Assembly (NCBI GenBank): GCA_008973525.1
Contig: WACJ01000405.1
Span: forward strand, 1,860,001 to 1,924,000
DNA: 64,000 nucleotides
Direction of reading: 5' to 3'
Origin: Stenopsyche tienmushanensis
Lineage: Eukaryota > Arthropoda > Insecta > Trichoptera > Stenopsychidae
The translations under genes and the position numbers were made by a program. Under the pieces are notes generated by a model, which was given only the letters and a program-made list of their open reading frames with translations, was not told the DNA's origin and did no database searches. Below are positions 31,215-44,289 of the stretch, piece by piece (position 1 is the first letter of the stretch; every line of letters begins with the position of its first letter).

Positions 31215-32595
31215 CCGATTCTGTAGTCTGTGAGACTATTGATTAGTGATTTAGTATTAATCGACATTTGTCTGTAATATAAAAAAACTCCCAAAAATTA
31301 AATTAATTGCAATAAGTCACACAGAAAGATTAAGTGGCTTAAATGGGAGACGACATTTTGAAAGTTCAATTTTGATACGAGTAGCTTATGGTTACATTTT
31401 AAAATGAAAGATATTAAGCATTTATAAAGCGAAAACGTGCTAAATAATAGCATAGATTAATGAAGGCACATTTGATCATTAAAATTAATTACAGATGTAA
31501 TCTCACATGTTGAATATGATGAATGAGAAAAAAAATTGAATGAGAGAACTTTTTTTTTGGTGCTGTTATGAACATCCATCCCTTAAATTCTCCCAGTATT
31601 GTTCGGCAAACTAATTGATTTTCGGATAAAATTTTGTCTTTATATTATATTTAGCAACGTCGAAGATTTGATCCGATTTATGCGGCTTATGTCAATAAAA
31701 TTGTTTGTTGTTGATGAATATTGAGAAGATTTTTTAAAAGGAACAGGCGAGGGGGATGAGTGAGTACTCTTTCTGGTCCTGAGAGACTCGATATTGATGC
31801 TGAAATAAAAGCCCTTCAATTTAACGAGTGCTTGAATTCGAGGTTGAAATTTCCGATCAGGTAAACAAGACGGCACGAAACTAATTTCGGCGGACATTTG
31901 CGCAAAATCACATCGAATTTTTTGGCAATCGAAGCAATTCTCTTCGACTGGTTAAATCGTTATTTCAAACAGGCCCCTGCTTAATTAGCCAACACTCGAT
32001 GGTCAAAATTAATGACGCGTCGGCGTCTAACGAAATTTAAATCGATGTCCAAACTCGAGAGCTGTCCATCGCTTTTAATTAGTATAATTTTATGGTTTTC
32101 ATTGCCTTTTAACATGGTTATTACAGTCCAAACATTGTGTATTCATTTTCTACCGGTGGACTGACAGAATTTAAATGTCATCATGGTAAAGACGCGAGAC
32201 CGTCAGCTTTCTCCTTGGCCTCTTCCTTGTCTTAAGTTATTCGGTTGATTCGTCCGATATTTTTATTATTTCGTGTTTATTTAACTAATTTAGTTATTGA
32301 ATTAATGCGACGTTTTCGAATGCGAATCGGCCGATCATTGGGTAAGAGTTGCTGCCCAAGAAAACAGATTGAAAATTACAAGATACTTGACAAATCGCTT
32401 TATCTGCACGATTATAAAATCGATCATCAGTGCTTTGGCATTTACAAAGTTGTCGACGTAATGTTAAAACAATGAATATTCATTGCCCCCTCGATATAAA
32501 TACATATTTATTTATTTATAGAATGTTTAAATATTAATAATACACACGGTTCCCAAAGTGCAATAATTTTTGAGGTGAATCTTGTATGGGCGTGG
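31215..32595. other. Unassigned sequence; less AT-rich core at 31640-32480
   Basis: 31640-32230 has several TTAATTAG/TAATTA-like words; a plus frame of 76 codons (32245-32475) contains GKSCCPRKQIENYKILDKSL and looks mildly protein-like. No family recognised. Could be a conserved non-coding segment or relic. Confidence 0.25.
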
Positions 32596-32599
32596 TAGG

Positions 32600-32775
32600 G
32601 CAAATTGGCTTGAACATCGCGAAAATTGAACAAGTGATTGGAAAGAGATGGAGAATAATTTATAATGTGTCCGTATCCATCGCATATATCATAGACATTA
32701 CGCGCATGCGCTGAGCTGCCTCTACTGTATGTGTATATATCCTCTATGTCTATATACTAGTCGCGTGTCTATTTT
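32600..32775 (+). repeat. Dispersed repeat family D
   Basis: Has AAATTGGCTTGAACATCGCG (compare 23530), GTGTCCGTATCCATCGCATA and ACGCGCATGCGCTGAGCTGC (compare 22230). It abuts repeat C. Confidence 0.5.
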
Positions 32776-32777
32776 AT

Positions 32778-33060
32778 TACGCGATGTTGCTGGACGAATG
32801 GATGGGAATAGACGGACGTCGAATAGAAAGACTCTCTTCTCCAAATAACTATGTATTCCACACTAGTTAGAGATAGATCTGGCTGCAGGAGGGACGACTT
32901 CCCGCAGCCAAGGTTAACCGATGACTCTCCCGACTCCCGCTTGCTGCGCGTCACTACCCAACCGGCGACGGTGCCAGCGCAAGAAGCGATCCGTCGGTAT
33001 GCAGCTTCAATGTCTCAGCAGGGCCACAAGAGATGGCGCAGTTAAAATAACACATTGCAC
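32778..33060 (+). repeat. Dispersed repeat family C, long copy
   Basis: Collinear with 21115-21398 from GACGAATGGATGGGAATAGA to GGGCCACAAGAGATGGCGCA and AACACATTGCACC. The hairpin GGCTGC...GCAGCC is intact. Confidence 0.7.
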
Positions 33061-33089
33061 CCGAAGAGAGACGGAAGATGTCGTCAGTT

Positions 33090-33180
33090 CAATGTCTCAG
33101 ACCAAAGAATCATCGCAAGACAAGATGTTTTATTTAGTGTGTTTAGAAAATAGACCCAACTGCGAGACTTCAATGACGCG
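33090..33180 (+). repeat. Dispersed repeat family E
   Basis: Contains TCAGACCAAAGAATCATCGC, then GACCCAACTGCGAGACTTCA, as in 37800-37945 and, more decayed, 39195-39300. Nature unknown. Confidence 0.5.
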
Positions 33181-33289
33181 TCACATTCTCACTCACACTC
33201 CGCACACAACCAGTCGCACTCTATCTCAACGCATTGATCAAAACGGAGACCGCATTAACGCCTTCAACGTTTTGATTCACTGTTAAAAG

Positions 33290-33456
33290 TGTCATCCGTA
33301 GTATTCTTACATTTAACATACACAACACTGCAATCGGACATATCCGTCATTTTCTATTGAGGTTTTCTTAAGTTTCACAATGCGGATATATCCGTCATAC
33401 TCACTCTGCATGGACTTTGGTCTTGACGGATATATACGTCATATCCATTTAAGGGG
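33290..33456. repeat. Palindromic ACGGATATATCCGT-type repeats ending at TTAA
   Basis: Three copies of a near-palindrome (CGGACATATCCGTCAT, GCGGATATATCCGTCATA, GACGGATATATACGTCAT) within 130 bp, followed by AAGGGGTTAA. The TTAA and GGGG end are compatible with a piggyBac-like terminus carrying subterminal repeats, but no opposite end was seen. Confidence 0.35.
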
Positions 33457-33469
33457 TTAATATATAAAA

Positions 33470-36265
33470 TATCTTTCTGTAACATGAAAAAAATAATTAT
33501 ATTGTTTGTGTTATTAATTTTTAAAGTTGTGATATATTATTTTAATTTCTTCAACAACAAAAAATCAACAAAAGGACTTATTGAGCGATGTGTTATATGG
33601 ATGTTATCCAATGGATGTGTTTCGATTCGATTTACAGATCCGGTTTCGCAAAACTGTTGCCAACTGCTTTTATCTTATCGATATTTTCGGTCGACTGCAT
33701 TGATTAGTATTATGCAATTTTTGCATATAAAAATCTCAATATATCACATGTAATTTATATCGCAATACTTCAATAAATTAATTAATTAATTGTGCAGATA
33801 AGAGATGTGACGTTTCGCTTTATAGGGGGATTGTAATCGGATTGGAAACAATACAATCAATATGAGAATTTTTGGAATTGTACGATATTATTTTATAATT
33901 ATTTAAAAAAATATAATTTCCAATAGATTATGTTAAGAATCAAAGCGGAGAGCGTCGATAGATTGCTATAAGGGTGGAAAAATACAAATCATTCCATACA
34001 TTACTCAATGATGTATCAAATTTGTTCTTCGTGTTGAAGTTCAACGGAATTCCAAAAACACTTAGGCAGTATATTAAATATGAATTACCGCTAGGGTTAT
34101 CACTTTTCCGGGAATTACGATATTTATCTCCCTGTTAGTAATTCAATGAATTCCCTTCGTCTACATTGACTCTCTAAGGACCGTATTAAAGATGTGAAAT
34201 TTCATGCCCTCCAGATTTATTACCCAGTATAAGGATGTTTTCTACATTTTTTCCTTGAATCGAAAGATTAATAAAAAAAATAATATTGAAGACATTCAGA
34301 CTTTTTTGTATTTATATAAATTTAAATACCCTGATGAATGAATGCATCAGAAATAGAATCAACTCACAACGCTAAGTATTTTTTGTATGATTAGTATTCA
34401 AAAAAGATGATAATGATTTCCAGATATGTAAAAAAAGTAGATCTATAAAAGAAATTTATAAAAACAGAAAGTTTTTGCATTTTTATGCTAGGCATGATTA
34501 ATATCAATCTTATAAATAAAATATTAATTCATATTTGACATATCTGGATTGTTTGACAGGTTCGAAAGAGATATTTTCGAATAAAACCCGAAGGCATCAT
34601 GCGAAGATTTCATCCTGGATTGAAGAATTCCAGTTACCTCATATAAGGCGCGATCACAATCGTACATATATAGGCTGAGGGGGTGGCTTATTAAATTTAT
34701 TCAGCTCCACATTCACATCAAATTACTCATTTTGAACAAAACACGCCCTTAATTATTTACGACAGCCTCCCCCTCGGCGAAGACCCTTTTTGAATAACAA
34801 GACATCATCTCATTACCGGGCTACCATTGTTGAACTAATTAATTTTTCGTCAAAAATACTATATCACATTATAATTTGTGCTAATTGGATTCCGCCCTTG
34901 TGGAGGACAGAGAGGCGCAAAAACCCTACCTACACACGTGTACAATTGCCGACCTTCATAATGTACTTGGTAATTGGATCGTTTTGGTTCGTCTCCTTCT
35001 AAAAACGTTTTAAAACTACACAAATTAAGGGCCCCCGAGCGGGAATCCCCCATAAAGACTTCACCCTTGCTTATATAAATATTTTCTATTTTGCCAAAAA
35101 ATCAATTCAATCGCCAAAACATAATCAGCTTAACAACATTTTTCTAATCTCATTAGTTTGCATTTCCTCATGATCTATCCATCATTAGTTAATAGTTTTT
35201 CCTATGATTTATCAATCGGACTTTGATATTTCAAACAGTCCAGAATTACTCCATATGAAAGGCGGATAAAAAAAATAATTGATTTGTTCTGGATGTTCAA
35301 CTGCGAGACTTCAATGGCTTGAGGCGGCGGAGAGAAAACGTCTTCCCTCGATCAAAAATCACGGTTCATTCATACATATTTTAAGAGAAGTAAATATAAA
35401 ATAGTTATATGATTGGTTTCATTCAGCTACAACATTAATTTATTCATTTAGATTATATTATAAATAATACAGATAGCTGAAAATAGCTGTAGATTTAAAT
35501 CATGCTCTTCTGATTAATAGTTTTTAGCAGGACTTCGAATCGTTAAACCGTTTCGTTCCGGGAAAAATAACAGTTTTCGATTTTTCCATGTGATTAATTT
35601 TTATTTTTTTTAAAATATTTTTATTTACATTTGCAGCAATAAATTAGAACACTTTATTCATTCTTCTATAATAAGCATACTACAATTAATAATATTATCG
35701 AATGAACTCTCCTTAATTATTAATGATTGCTTAATAAATGTATTATTTCCCATTACTGCTTCCCCAGCGTAGGGATTAAGACTTACAATTTATTTATAGA
35801 TATTTTATAGAAAACAATATGAATGATTAATTGAAAGTATTGCAATGTAATCGGGTCGTTGAGGTAATTGATTCACGCTGCATTCTGGGACCACGTTGTT
35901 CAGACGCGGAAATTGCACGCTATTATTCTCTATGGGCGCATATTCGCACAGCCAAATACTTGATTCGTATTTGATCGATAAAAACCGATATTTTCGAATT
36001 GGTTCGAAGCCCTGATCATCAAAACATAAAATCATCGTGCGTACTGCGAAATGCAATGATTTTCGAAGTCCTAGAATATTTGGAGCAGACCTAATTTAAG
36101 GACAATAAACGCGATACGGATCCCTGGCGGATGCAACTGTTGGAAATTTCTAAGAACTGGGATACTTGGTTCCTAACGGGTATTAACGAGTAAATTAGCG
36201 AATTTAGTCAGAAAGCATTAAGATTGAACGGTAAAAAAACGATATTTTCGCGGTCATGTGATTTT
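33470..36265. other. Unassigned AT-rich sequence
   Basis: A plus frame at 33484-33753 starts with a hydrophobic stretch but has no other protein feature. 34670-35060 is less AT-rich and dense in TAATTA/TTAATT words. A fragment of repeat E (CAACTGCGAGACTTCAATGG) lies at 35298. No gene supported. Confidence 0.35.
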
Positions 36266-36269
36266 GACG

Positions 36270-36425
36270 GCGCTCCGGTGTGAACATTCTGGGGATCCAT
36301 GGAGCTCACAACTTCTTGTAATCAAGTTTTTCCGACACAATGTCACCGAGGAGACTTCAAGAAATGCCAGGAAAGAATTTACTGTGACTGAACAAAATGG
36401 CCGACAAACATGCGGGACCAAACAA
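36270..36425 (-). mobile_element. Mariner deletion derivative (about 155 bp)
   Basis: Joins the KLC..W..RML block of the mariner transposase (minus strand of about 36275-36345) directly to the family's outer region with the minus-strand version of GGCCATTTTGTTCAGTCACA (36380-36400). The same family occurs at 860, 28735 and 57170. Confidence 0.65.
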
Positions 36426-36429
36426 ACGA

Positions 36430-37795
36430 AAAAAACGTTTTTAAGCCCAAAATAATTGTAATTCCAATATACTTTTGACTATTTGCTCAATATTGATTGT
36501 CTCAATTTAAAAAATATATATCTGGGATAACTTTTTATGGAAATGGAATATTTATCAATGTTGCATGGTAGACAATTGCAAATTTGGAATACGACTTTGA
36601 TGGATCCAATTCATGTTTGAGGCATTAAAAATACGGTTTTAACCCACTTTAGAGGAGATAAATAATAATCGTTTGGGAATAATTACAAAACTGCTGTGGT
36701 ATTTCAAGTATCATGCTAAATTTGAAGAGGTTTCATCTAAAGCCTGCGGACAGTTCTGATGAATTACTATAATGCAACAGTATGACCATTTTGAGGTGTG
36801 AATGCCCAACGCAATGATTTAAGGTACCAAATATGATGTAATTGCAAATTTCAATAATTTTAGAGATTATGTTCAAGCATTGATATGTAAGAAGTCGGTC
36901 AAGCAACATTGAGCTGGTTCAATGTGGAGTGTCTAATGGTAAATAATCTGAAGTGACGTTCCTAATTTATACGGAGCTTTTGAAAGCCTTTCAAAACTGG
37001 CCGTCATTGTTAGGCTCATAACAGATTTTTTTTGCAATATATAGATTTCCAAAAACAGTAGAAATAACTCTGTAGGCTATTTGCTGACGTTTAGCTGTAT
37101 ATTTGTTTTCTGCTTGGGCGCTAATAAAAGTCTATTTAGTTGATTTCTATGTACGGACAAACATCACGATTTTTGTGACTGTTGTAATGACCAAAATTAG
37201 CAGATTTTACAAAATATTTTATGACGTGGCATTGAAAAATATATTGAAATATGAATGTGGTTATTCATGAGCAAATTTACCAATCGTTGGTGTGTGGAAG
37301 ATTTAAATCGACCATTGCGCCATTTATTATTATACTTATCAATCAGAGATACTATGAAACTATACACAATTAGATAAATGCATACAATTTATAGTAAAAA
37401 TTATACTTAATTTATTCAAACAACAGTTTAAAGAAAATATTTTGCAATATTAAAGATTTGCATTCAAATTGCTTTTATGTCCATATCGATATATTTTTGC
37501 ATTGTTATTTAAATTTTGATCCAAAAATATGAACTAAGAGCTATTTTCGACAGTCATTGTGAGTAAAATCAGGACCTGAGCAAGTCTGTGCTTTTTTACA
37601 GTCACTCGATGATCCAAAACGTTCATTCGAGAGTTTGAACTTTAATAGGATTCAACTTGTATTTAGGCATATCAATGTATTTGTTCTTTTATGTTATAAT
37701 GATAATACGTAGCCTGATAGTTCTAGCCTAGTAGCTTTATTATTTTTATGCAGATTTAGATATTTTGATGACATATTAACATGGATATTTTATGC
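36430..37795. other. Unassigned AT-rich sequence
   Basis: Nothing recognised. Confidence 0.45.
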
Positions 37796-37799
37796 AACT

Positions 37800-37945
37800 A
37801 GTCACACTATCAGACCAAAAAAGCATCGCAGGGTATAGTAGATCGTTCAAAAAAGACAAAACCAACTGATTTAGGATAGATGTCTTATTTCGTGTGTTTA
37901 GAAAAGAGACCCAACTGCGAGACTTCAATGACGAGTCACTTCCGT
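37800..37945 (+). repeat. Dispersed repeat family E
   Basis: TATCAGACCAAAAAAGCATC, then TCTTATTTCGTGTGTTTAGA and GACCCAACTGCGAGACTTCA, collinear with 33095-33175 with an extra 35 bp. Confidence 0.5.
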
Positions 37946-37989
37946 ATCCAAGTACAACTTGAAGTTGATGGAGAGAAAACGACTACATT

Positions 37990-38035
37990 CATTCAAAATG
38001 ACATTTCTTTCCGCTTTAACGAATATTTTAGTTTA
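37990..38035. mobile_element. Solo mariner terminal repeat
   Basis: AAATGACATTTCTTTCCGCT matches the right end of the interrupted mariner at 50037-50069. No transposase next to it. Confidence 0.5.
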
Positions 38036-38039
38036 ATCT

Positions 38040-39190
38040 TTCGCTCCTGAAGGTATCAAGTGCAAAATCTCTCATAAAATCTACGTTTTTAATTGTAATT
38101 TTTTATTTGAATTATTTGTCTTATTATGAACCGGTCTTAAAAGTCTAGGACGATATTGTTGAATTGTAAATATTGCAGCATATGATTTTTGTCTTCAACG
38201 CGGTTTAGCATAAATAATCATTGCATTTGATATTTTCGTCGTTGCTAAATCATTGATTACGTTTCAAAAGCGGCGACTTTAAAGCACATTTAATGCAGAA
38301 TTGATCAATAAGCTTGACATTTACAGGATTTCACATAGGCTCTTTTACAAAAATGAAAAAAAAAATGATGAATGTATACAGTAGATTCACTTATCATGCC
38401 ATTGAATGCATGGAAATGGTCGTAAATTATGGAAGAAAGTAACGAAACTTTAACGTGCGTCGCGCTATTAATATCATCCTGTCAGATTTGGCCACATTTG
38501 ATGAATAAATATTAAATTTAAATATGCAATGAATCAATTTCCAATAATTTGGAGAGAAAAAATATATTTAAGCCATCGTAGAAATCGTATATGATATTTA
38601 AGTTGTGCGATAAAATTTGTCTTGGAGCGTTGGACACTTTTTCGGTATTAATTATTTCTAAATTAAAATCAGGACGTCCTTCAAGGAGCGGGTCAGGATA
38701 CGCCGACAGGGTAAAACGCTATATCTCAAATGTATAAATAAGGTTCTATTGAGGACTTCATTTTGTGGTTGGCAACAAAAGACTCCGTTTTATGTAACAG
38801 TCAAACTGAGCACAGGTAAGTAAATTATTATGAGTTTTCTGGCTCCTTTGTCAGTAGATCCTTAGAAACGACAGAAAGCGACCCACGGAAGAAAACTTTG
38901 CGCAAACAAATCTTTAGATTAGAATATCGAATATCGAAATATTTAATAATAAAATCAAATGGCGAAACTTTTAAAAACTATTCGACTTCGTGTATCTGAT
39001 TAAAATATTCGCAACTATTTCATATTAATGCATTAACCAGAACAGAAGCCACCTTAATTATATGATTTTTTAAATATAATAAATAAATACTTTAAATGTC
39101 TCTCTATAACACTAAAAAAATATTAAGATTATATCTTCTATATTGTTTGTGTTATTCATTTTTAAAATAAGGTAATTACCATGCCGAACG
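38040..39190. other. Unassigned AT-rich sequence
   Basis: Nothing recognised. Confidence 0.45.
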
Positions 39191-39194
39191 CTGT

Positions 39195-39300
39195 ACTTTT
39201 GTATCAGACCAAATAAGCGCAAGATATAGAAGATAATTAAAAAATTCAAGATGTTTTATTTCGTATGCTTAGAGTAGAGTCCCAACTGCGTTTGTGAAAT
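39195..39300 (+). repeat. Dispersed repeat family E, decayed
   Basis: TATCAGACCAAATAAGCGCA, then GATGTTTTATTTCGTATGCT and TCCCAACTGCG; compare 33096 and 37806. Confidence 0.45.
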
Positions 39301-40840
39301 TTAATTTTAAATTGTGAATTTTGTATGCCTTAACTGCCGGAACTTTAAAAAGTATATTTGACCTTCTTTTTCTTAATCGCATAGTCTTTTCATGGCTCAA
39401 ACCTAAAAAAGAGCATCAATTTTTCTTCTATGTCAGTATGAACCTGTGTTTTATAGTATATATTAAGATCATATGATGGAGGCAACGGTTGTGCAAAATT
39501 ATGGACGGCTAGGTGCTCGATATATATTCACAACCATAGATAACTCAATGTTGAAAATTCTAAAATACATTTTGTTACAGACAATTGAATTTATTTCGGA
39601 AAAAGGTGGCGAGTGCCTAACAGGAAATCTGATTGATCATACTTCATTGTCGGGCCTTTACAAAAGAGGAACAGCGAGGAGTTACATGGACAAAGCATAA
39701 ATAAAGCTGCCAGAATAATCTGAAAGCAGGAATCAGAAGGAGCAAGATTTGAAAAGGACCGATTTGGATATAAACGACACGCCGCCACACATTATAACGT
39801 CACATATCACAGCTACTACCATTCGTCACAGGAGATGAAGCTTAAATTTATTATCTTCATTTTGAATCCAGAGTAAAATCTAAAAAAAGATCTCCAAATA
39901 CTTGCTGCTCCTTCATTACAATATACCAGTGCTAATATTATCAAATTTCAGGCTTCGATAATTAAGTAGTGGAATTTGGCGAGTATTTAGATCGTCTTAT
40001 TTATCGAACAAATTATTGAACGCAATTTGCTTACAGTCAAGGTAAGCTATTTTATTGTCATTACTTCTCGCGAGCCCATCCATTGAAAGCATAACCCATG
40101 ACATTAATGATTTATTAAAAACATTTTAATACCAATCTATCATTGCCTCCCTCCCCCCATATGTCAATTATCTACAAATAATTCAGAATCAATGTGTATG
40201 TAAGCTATACCACTACCCTTGCGTCGATTTTAGCTACCCTTCAAAGCGCCCACATCATCTGTGTGCATGAACGTGTTATTAGTTCTAACAAATAATTTCA
40301 AACATCCTCCTATTATGAAGAGCACTTGTTATTAGAAGGGTGCTCGAGTATTTTCATCGTTCCAACAGTTGAAATATTTCCCGGATTCCTATAATAGAGA
40401 GGGTAGCTGCTACCTAGCAACAGCTCCCGACCCCTAAGAACCTCAATCTTGGAGACTATCCTCATGAATTATTGCAATCATGAACAGATAATTGATAGCA
40501 TGTATATGGAGTGGAAATAATTATAGATGTGTATATATACAAAAACATCAAATATTAATTTCAATTAAAAATATATTTTATTGAAATTAAGAAGCATTCC
40601 TTGATTCCATTTTGGGGGTTTAATTTCAACGAGGCAAATTGTTTCGGAATTGAGAATTTTGCAGACTTCATTACTTCAATATGAAAATATTTGATTGTAA
40701 ATCATTTTAAACGTGGATGATATTAATGAATAAATTTGAAGTATATGTGATTAAATTTATTTCAACTCATCAACAACAAATTTAATGTAACTGAATTATA
40801 AATTTGTAATAAAATATTGCTATTTTCATTTTAAAAAAAG
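39300..40840. other. Unassigned AT-rich sequence
   Basis: A plus frame of 75 codons at 39473-39700 has no recognised motif. Nothing else seen. Confidence 0.4.
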
Positions 40841-40844
40841 TATA

Positions 40845-41471
40845 TCTATATACATATATAAATCAATGTGTGTCCGATCCAAATTTGCTAACAAAGTCTT
40901 TTGTCAACTATGCTGAGAGACGACAATGCCATCAATCAAATGTCTGTCCGAAGTCCGATGTCTGTCCGATCCGCTTTGCTAAGGTAAACAAAGCCTTTTG
41001 TCAACTATGCCGAGAGGCGGTAATGGCATGCCCGGTTTTGCCTAGGTAAAATAAATAAAGCTATGCGTGGTGGCAGGCTCACGGGGCGGGGCACGGTGAG
41101 GAAGACAGTCGCAAAATTAACAAATCAATCGTTAATGTATTCTAAAATCGAGTACCTTCATTAAGGCACCAATAACCAAGCAAAAAATCTGAAAGTGCAA
41201 ACAATCTATCAAGAAGCGATCACCAAGGCATCGGCAGCTATTCCGCGTCCATGAGTCTGACAGGAGACTCGAAATATCGGAAAGGTATATATTTGAAATC
41301 TTAATGTGCCTCTCAAATAATTACTAAGCTGTACTGTCATAAATTACTAAGCGTACACCGGGTTTAAAGTGTAATTAAAAATATATAAAATCATTCCAAT
41401 AAACTGAATTAAAATACATACACTTTATATATTTAAGTATGGCATTGCAACGCATGCCGGGTATTCGCTAG
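40845..41471 (+). mobile_element. Complete non-autonomous Helitron (627 bp)
   Basis: 5' end TCTATATACATATATAAATC after a host A; 3' end CGGGTATTCGCTAG before a host T, with the hairpin GGCAT-TGCAACGC-ATGCC 9 bp upstream of CTAG. The interior contains two direct copies of a segment with TGTCCGATCC...AACAAAG.CTTTTGTCAACTATGC (about 40870-40930 and 40955-41015) and no Rep/helicase coding. Confidence 0.85.
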
Positions 41472-41852
41472 TATTATATATAGTTCTGTGATTTTACAAG
41501 TTTTTTTTTCACTCAGATTTCTTTCAGATGATCGGTGCAATTCGATCGCAAATACGCGACTATACTCTTCAAAGGGTTAAGGTGCCGTATTCGTTCGTAT
41601 GTAGGCGTTTACATTGGAGATTTATCCAAGGAACATTTTTCTTATTCTTTTTATATAAAATTATCTATGATCTAAAGAACAACATTCAATTTGCAATTTG
41701 TGAAATAAATCCAGAAACATGTCGAAAAGTCATTAAAAATTGGAGGTAAACATTCAAATGCCATTTTCTTCCACGTATGATTGTAATAGATCATACATTC
41801 TATATAAAAATAGCTTGAATTATTTTTAAAGAGTTTGTGTTTTATTAGCCCG

Positions 41853-42215
41853 TTGATGAGTAATCACGCATATATGCGCTCGGACTCTAATTATACAGAA
41901 AGATTACTCTCGCATATGAGTGCGGAATTTAGTGATACGAAGACGGGGAGAGTCTTTCTCATCATTCACTTGTACATCGTGCTGTAAAGGTACTTACAGG
42001 TCTAAATGTTCTTAAATATTTCAAAATGCGATTAATACCGCTTCATTTTCAATGTTGTGCTTCTTTTTCTAATACAATATTATTATTTGTGTTTATGTTT
42101 ACGCGAAGAAATGAACGAATATTGTGTGCTATCAACAGTGTTAGGGTTCATTTACAATATACAAGCTTCATTCACGCTGCGCGGTCCTGAGAGAAAAGTG
42201 GATACAGTTTGTCTC
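41853..42215 (+). repeat. Dispersed repeat family A, long copy
   Basis: Collinear with 14700-15095: CGTTGATGAGTAATCACGCA, ATGAGTGCGGAATTTAGTGA, CATCGTGCTGTAAAGGTAC, ACGCGAAGAAATGAACGAAT, GTGCTATCAACAGTGTTAGG, CACGCTGCGCGGTCCTGAG. Confidence 0.7.
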
Positions 42216-42219
42216 CGGG

Positions 42220-43230
42220 TCGTTCATACTGTCAGCTGCTTACAACCCTTGCGCTAAAAGTAAATATTTGAAATCCATTCAAATCCGAAATGCAAATATC
42301 TGTATTTAAGCAATAAGCATTAATTAATAACAGGTCGTTAAGCACCCAAATTAATATATAATGACTTCGTCATAATTTTCATAAATATCTCAATTTAAGA
42401 ATATTATTCAGTGTATTATGCTTTTAAATAAATATATTTTTAATTTTCGCTAAACAATTTTAAACAAACACAAAGCATAGTGCCCTTAGCCAATACCGAA
42501 GCAAAGTATTTAGAGAATAAAACGATTACCAAGCGTTCAACGTTGCGAGTATTGGAGGCAATTTTTGAAACCTGAATAATTGTTCATACCTGCATTAAAT
42601 TGAAATCAACAAAACTGTTTTTTTGGTCTACAAGCAGTTCATATCAATTATTCTTAAATAAAAGACGTCTACTTTCGATACAAGATGGCTAGGGCTTCGA
42701 TAGACGTGGCTAAAGTTGTAGCGCGGGAACTTGATTGAAGCATTTTAAAATATTGCACAGCTTCAGTATTGTATACATTGTTATAAATGTCGGCAACAAC
42801 TACATCGCAGTAGACTGCCATTTTGTTTACTTAAAATATCAAAACAACAAAATAAGTAAGAATCAGCTTTGTAGGAAAAATTACATCTAAAAGGCTGGAC
42901 ACTAATAAAATCGGTTATTCGTAATGATACACTTTCAATATTGGCGTTTAAGGAATCCAACGTTCTTTGAATTGTAAAAAAACATTTTTTTAATTGTAAT
43001 TATATAGGAAATGTGAACGTATTTTTTTTCATTGTGGAGGGCAGACCCAATTTCATCCAAGGACGCCTTTTTCCTATTCTGGAAATGCCTTTTCATTACC
43101 GGCAATTTGGTCGAATCCATTGTCCTCATAATGATCCAAGAAAAAACTGTAATATATCGGATTATACGGTTAAAAGTTTCGCCTTGTTAACAATGGGATT
43201 TTTCAATCATTAGGCTATGTAAAAAATACG
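42220..43230. other. Unassigned AT-rich sequence
   Basis: Opposing short frames at 42935-43213 show no recognised motif. Confidence 0.4.
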
Positions 43231-43299
43231 CATTTTTTACGACTGACATGTATACTTATTTAAAGATAAATATATAAAAATCCAAGCTTCCAAGGAACA

Positions 43300-43955
43300 G
43301 AACAAGGACAAGAAGAACATCAAAGAGACGGCCTCGAAAGGATGCATATGAGAAACTTCACTTTGCAACGTAAACAAAATTGTCTTCCGTTGACTTCTAT
43401 ATCGTTTTGTAATCGCCGAACTGAGAGGGGCAACCTGAAAAAATGGCGAAACCACTCAGTCTCGAATTCGCTCGGGTAAGTTGTACGGTGACGGGGAGAC
43501 ACCCTCAGTTGGTGTAGGAGCGAATCCGAGATGCACTTAAGCGTCACGTCTGTCTTCACCCTACCCCGGCAACGCCCTAGCGAGGAAAGGGGGGACTGGA
43601 CTCCTTGTACTCCAGAAAGCCCTTTCCAGTAGAGTCAAAAAGGTCGTCTAGAGTAGTTTTCCACCATCTCCCTATGAAAACTACTCAGTCTTTACAAACA
43701 CCCCAAACTCCTTATCGAGACGTTCGCGAAAGTGTTCGTCAATACGTTCACTCAGGATACCCGTTGGGTGAGCGTTCAAAATAAAACTCGGTGGTAATGC
43801 TACCTTCAATATCGAGCGAATGAGGAGGTGAATGTATGACACAGACGAAATGGATGTAACCCCTTCCTGTGAATGGATATTGAAGAGGCCCATAGTTCTG
43901 TAGTGGACTGTTAGTGGCTGCACTATGATGATGATGATGATATAAAAATAATAAT
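43300..43955 (+). mobile_element. Probable LINE/SINE 3' end with (ATG)n tail
   Basis: Ends GAAGAGGCCCATAGTTCTGT, then AGTGGACTGTTAGTGGCTGC and ATGATGATGATGATG. This layout (GAGGCC...AGCAGTGGAC...GGCTG(ATG)n) is typical of RTE-type non-LTR element 3' ends and their derived SINEs in insects. The body is GC-richer than the flanks; no RT frame is readable. Confidence 0.45.
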
Positions 43956-43998
43956 TTTATAACATCATTGGTATAGAACATAAGCATTTGTTATATAA

Positions 43999-44065
43999 TC
44001 TAGAGAGACCGAAAAGTAATCAAAATTTGTATTGAGACACGGTTCAGGAAACACGTATTATTTTG
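43999..44065. mobile_element. Solo end of a mariner-like family (shared with 63618-63958)
   Basis: GACCGAAAAGTAATCAAAAT followed by TTGAGACACGGTTCAGGAAA matches the reverse complement of 63895-63955. No opposite end found here. Confidence 0.5.
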
Positions 44066-44289
44066 TTGCTATTAGAAAATATGAGCTGCAAATTTATTGT
44101 TTTTAAATAAATTAAAAAATCATTATTTATAAACACTATTTAGACTAATAATTGATGAAAAATATTTATATAACACATTAATAAGGCGATTCTTAAAATT
44201 CAATAAGGCATATTGAAGCATAGAATCACCTCCTTATCGTTCGACTAAAGAATGACTAATTAAGCTTGTTTGAGAGAACTTCGTAGTCT

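Noticed and set aside
43920..43940. (ATG)n run as a coding repeat
   Set aside because: It is the simple-repeat tail of a probable LINE/SINE 3' end, not in a supported frame.
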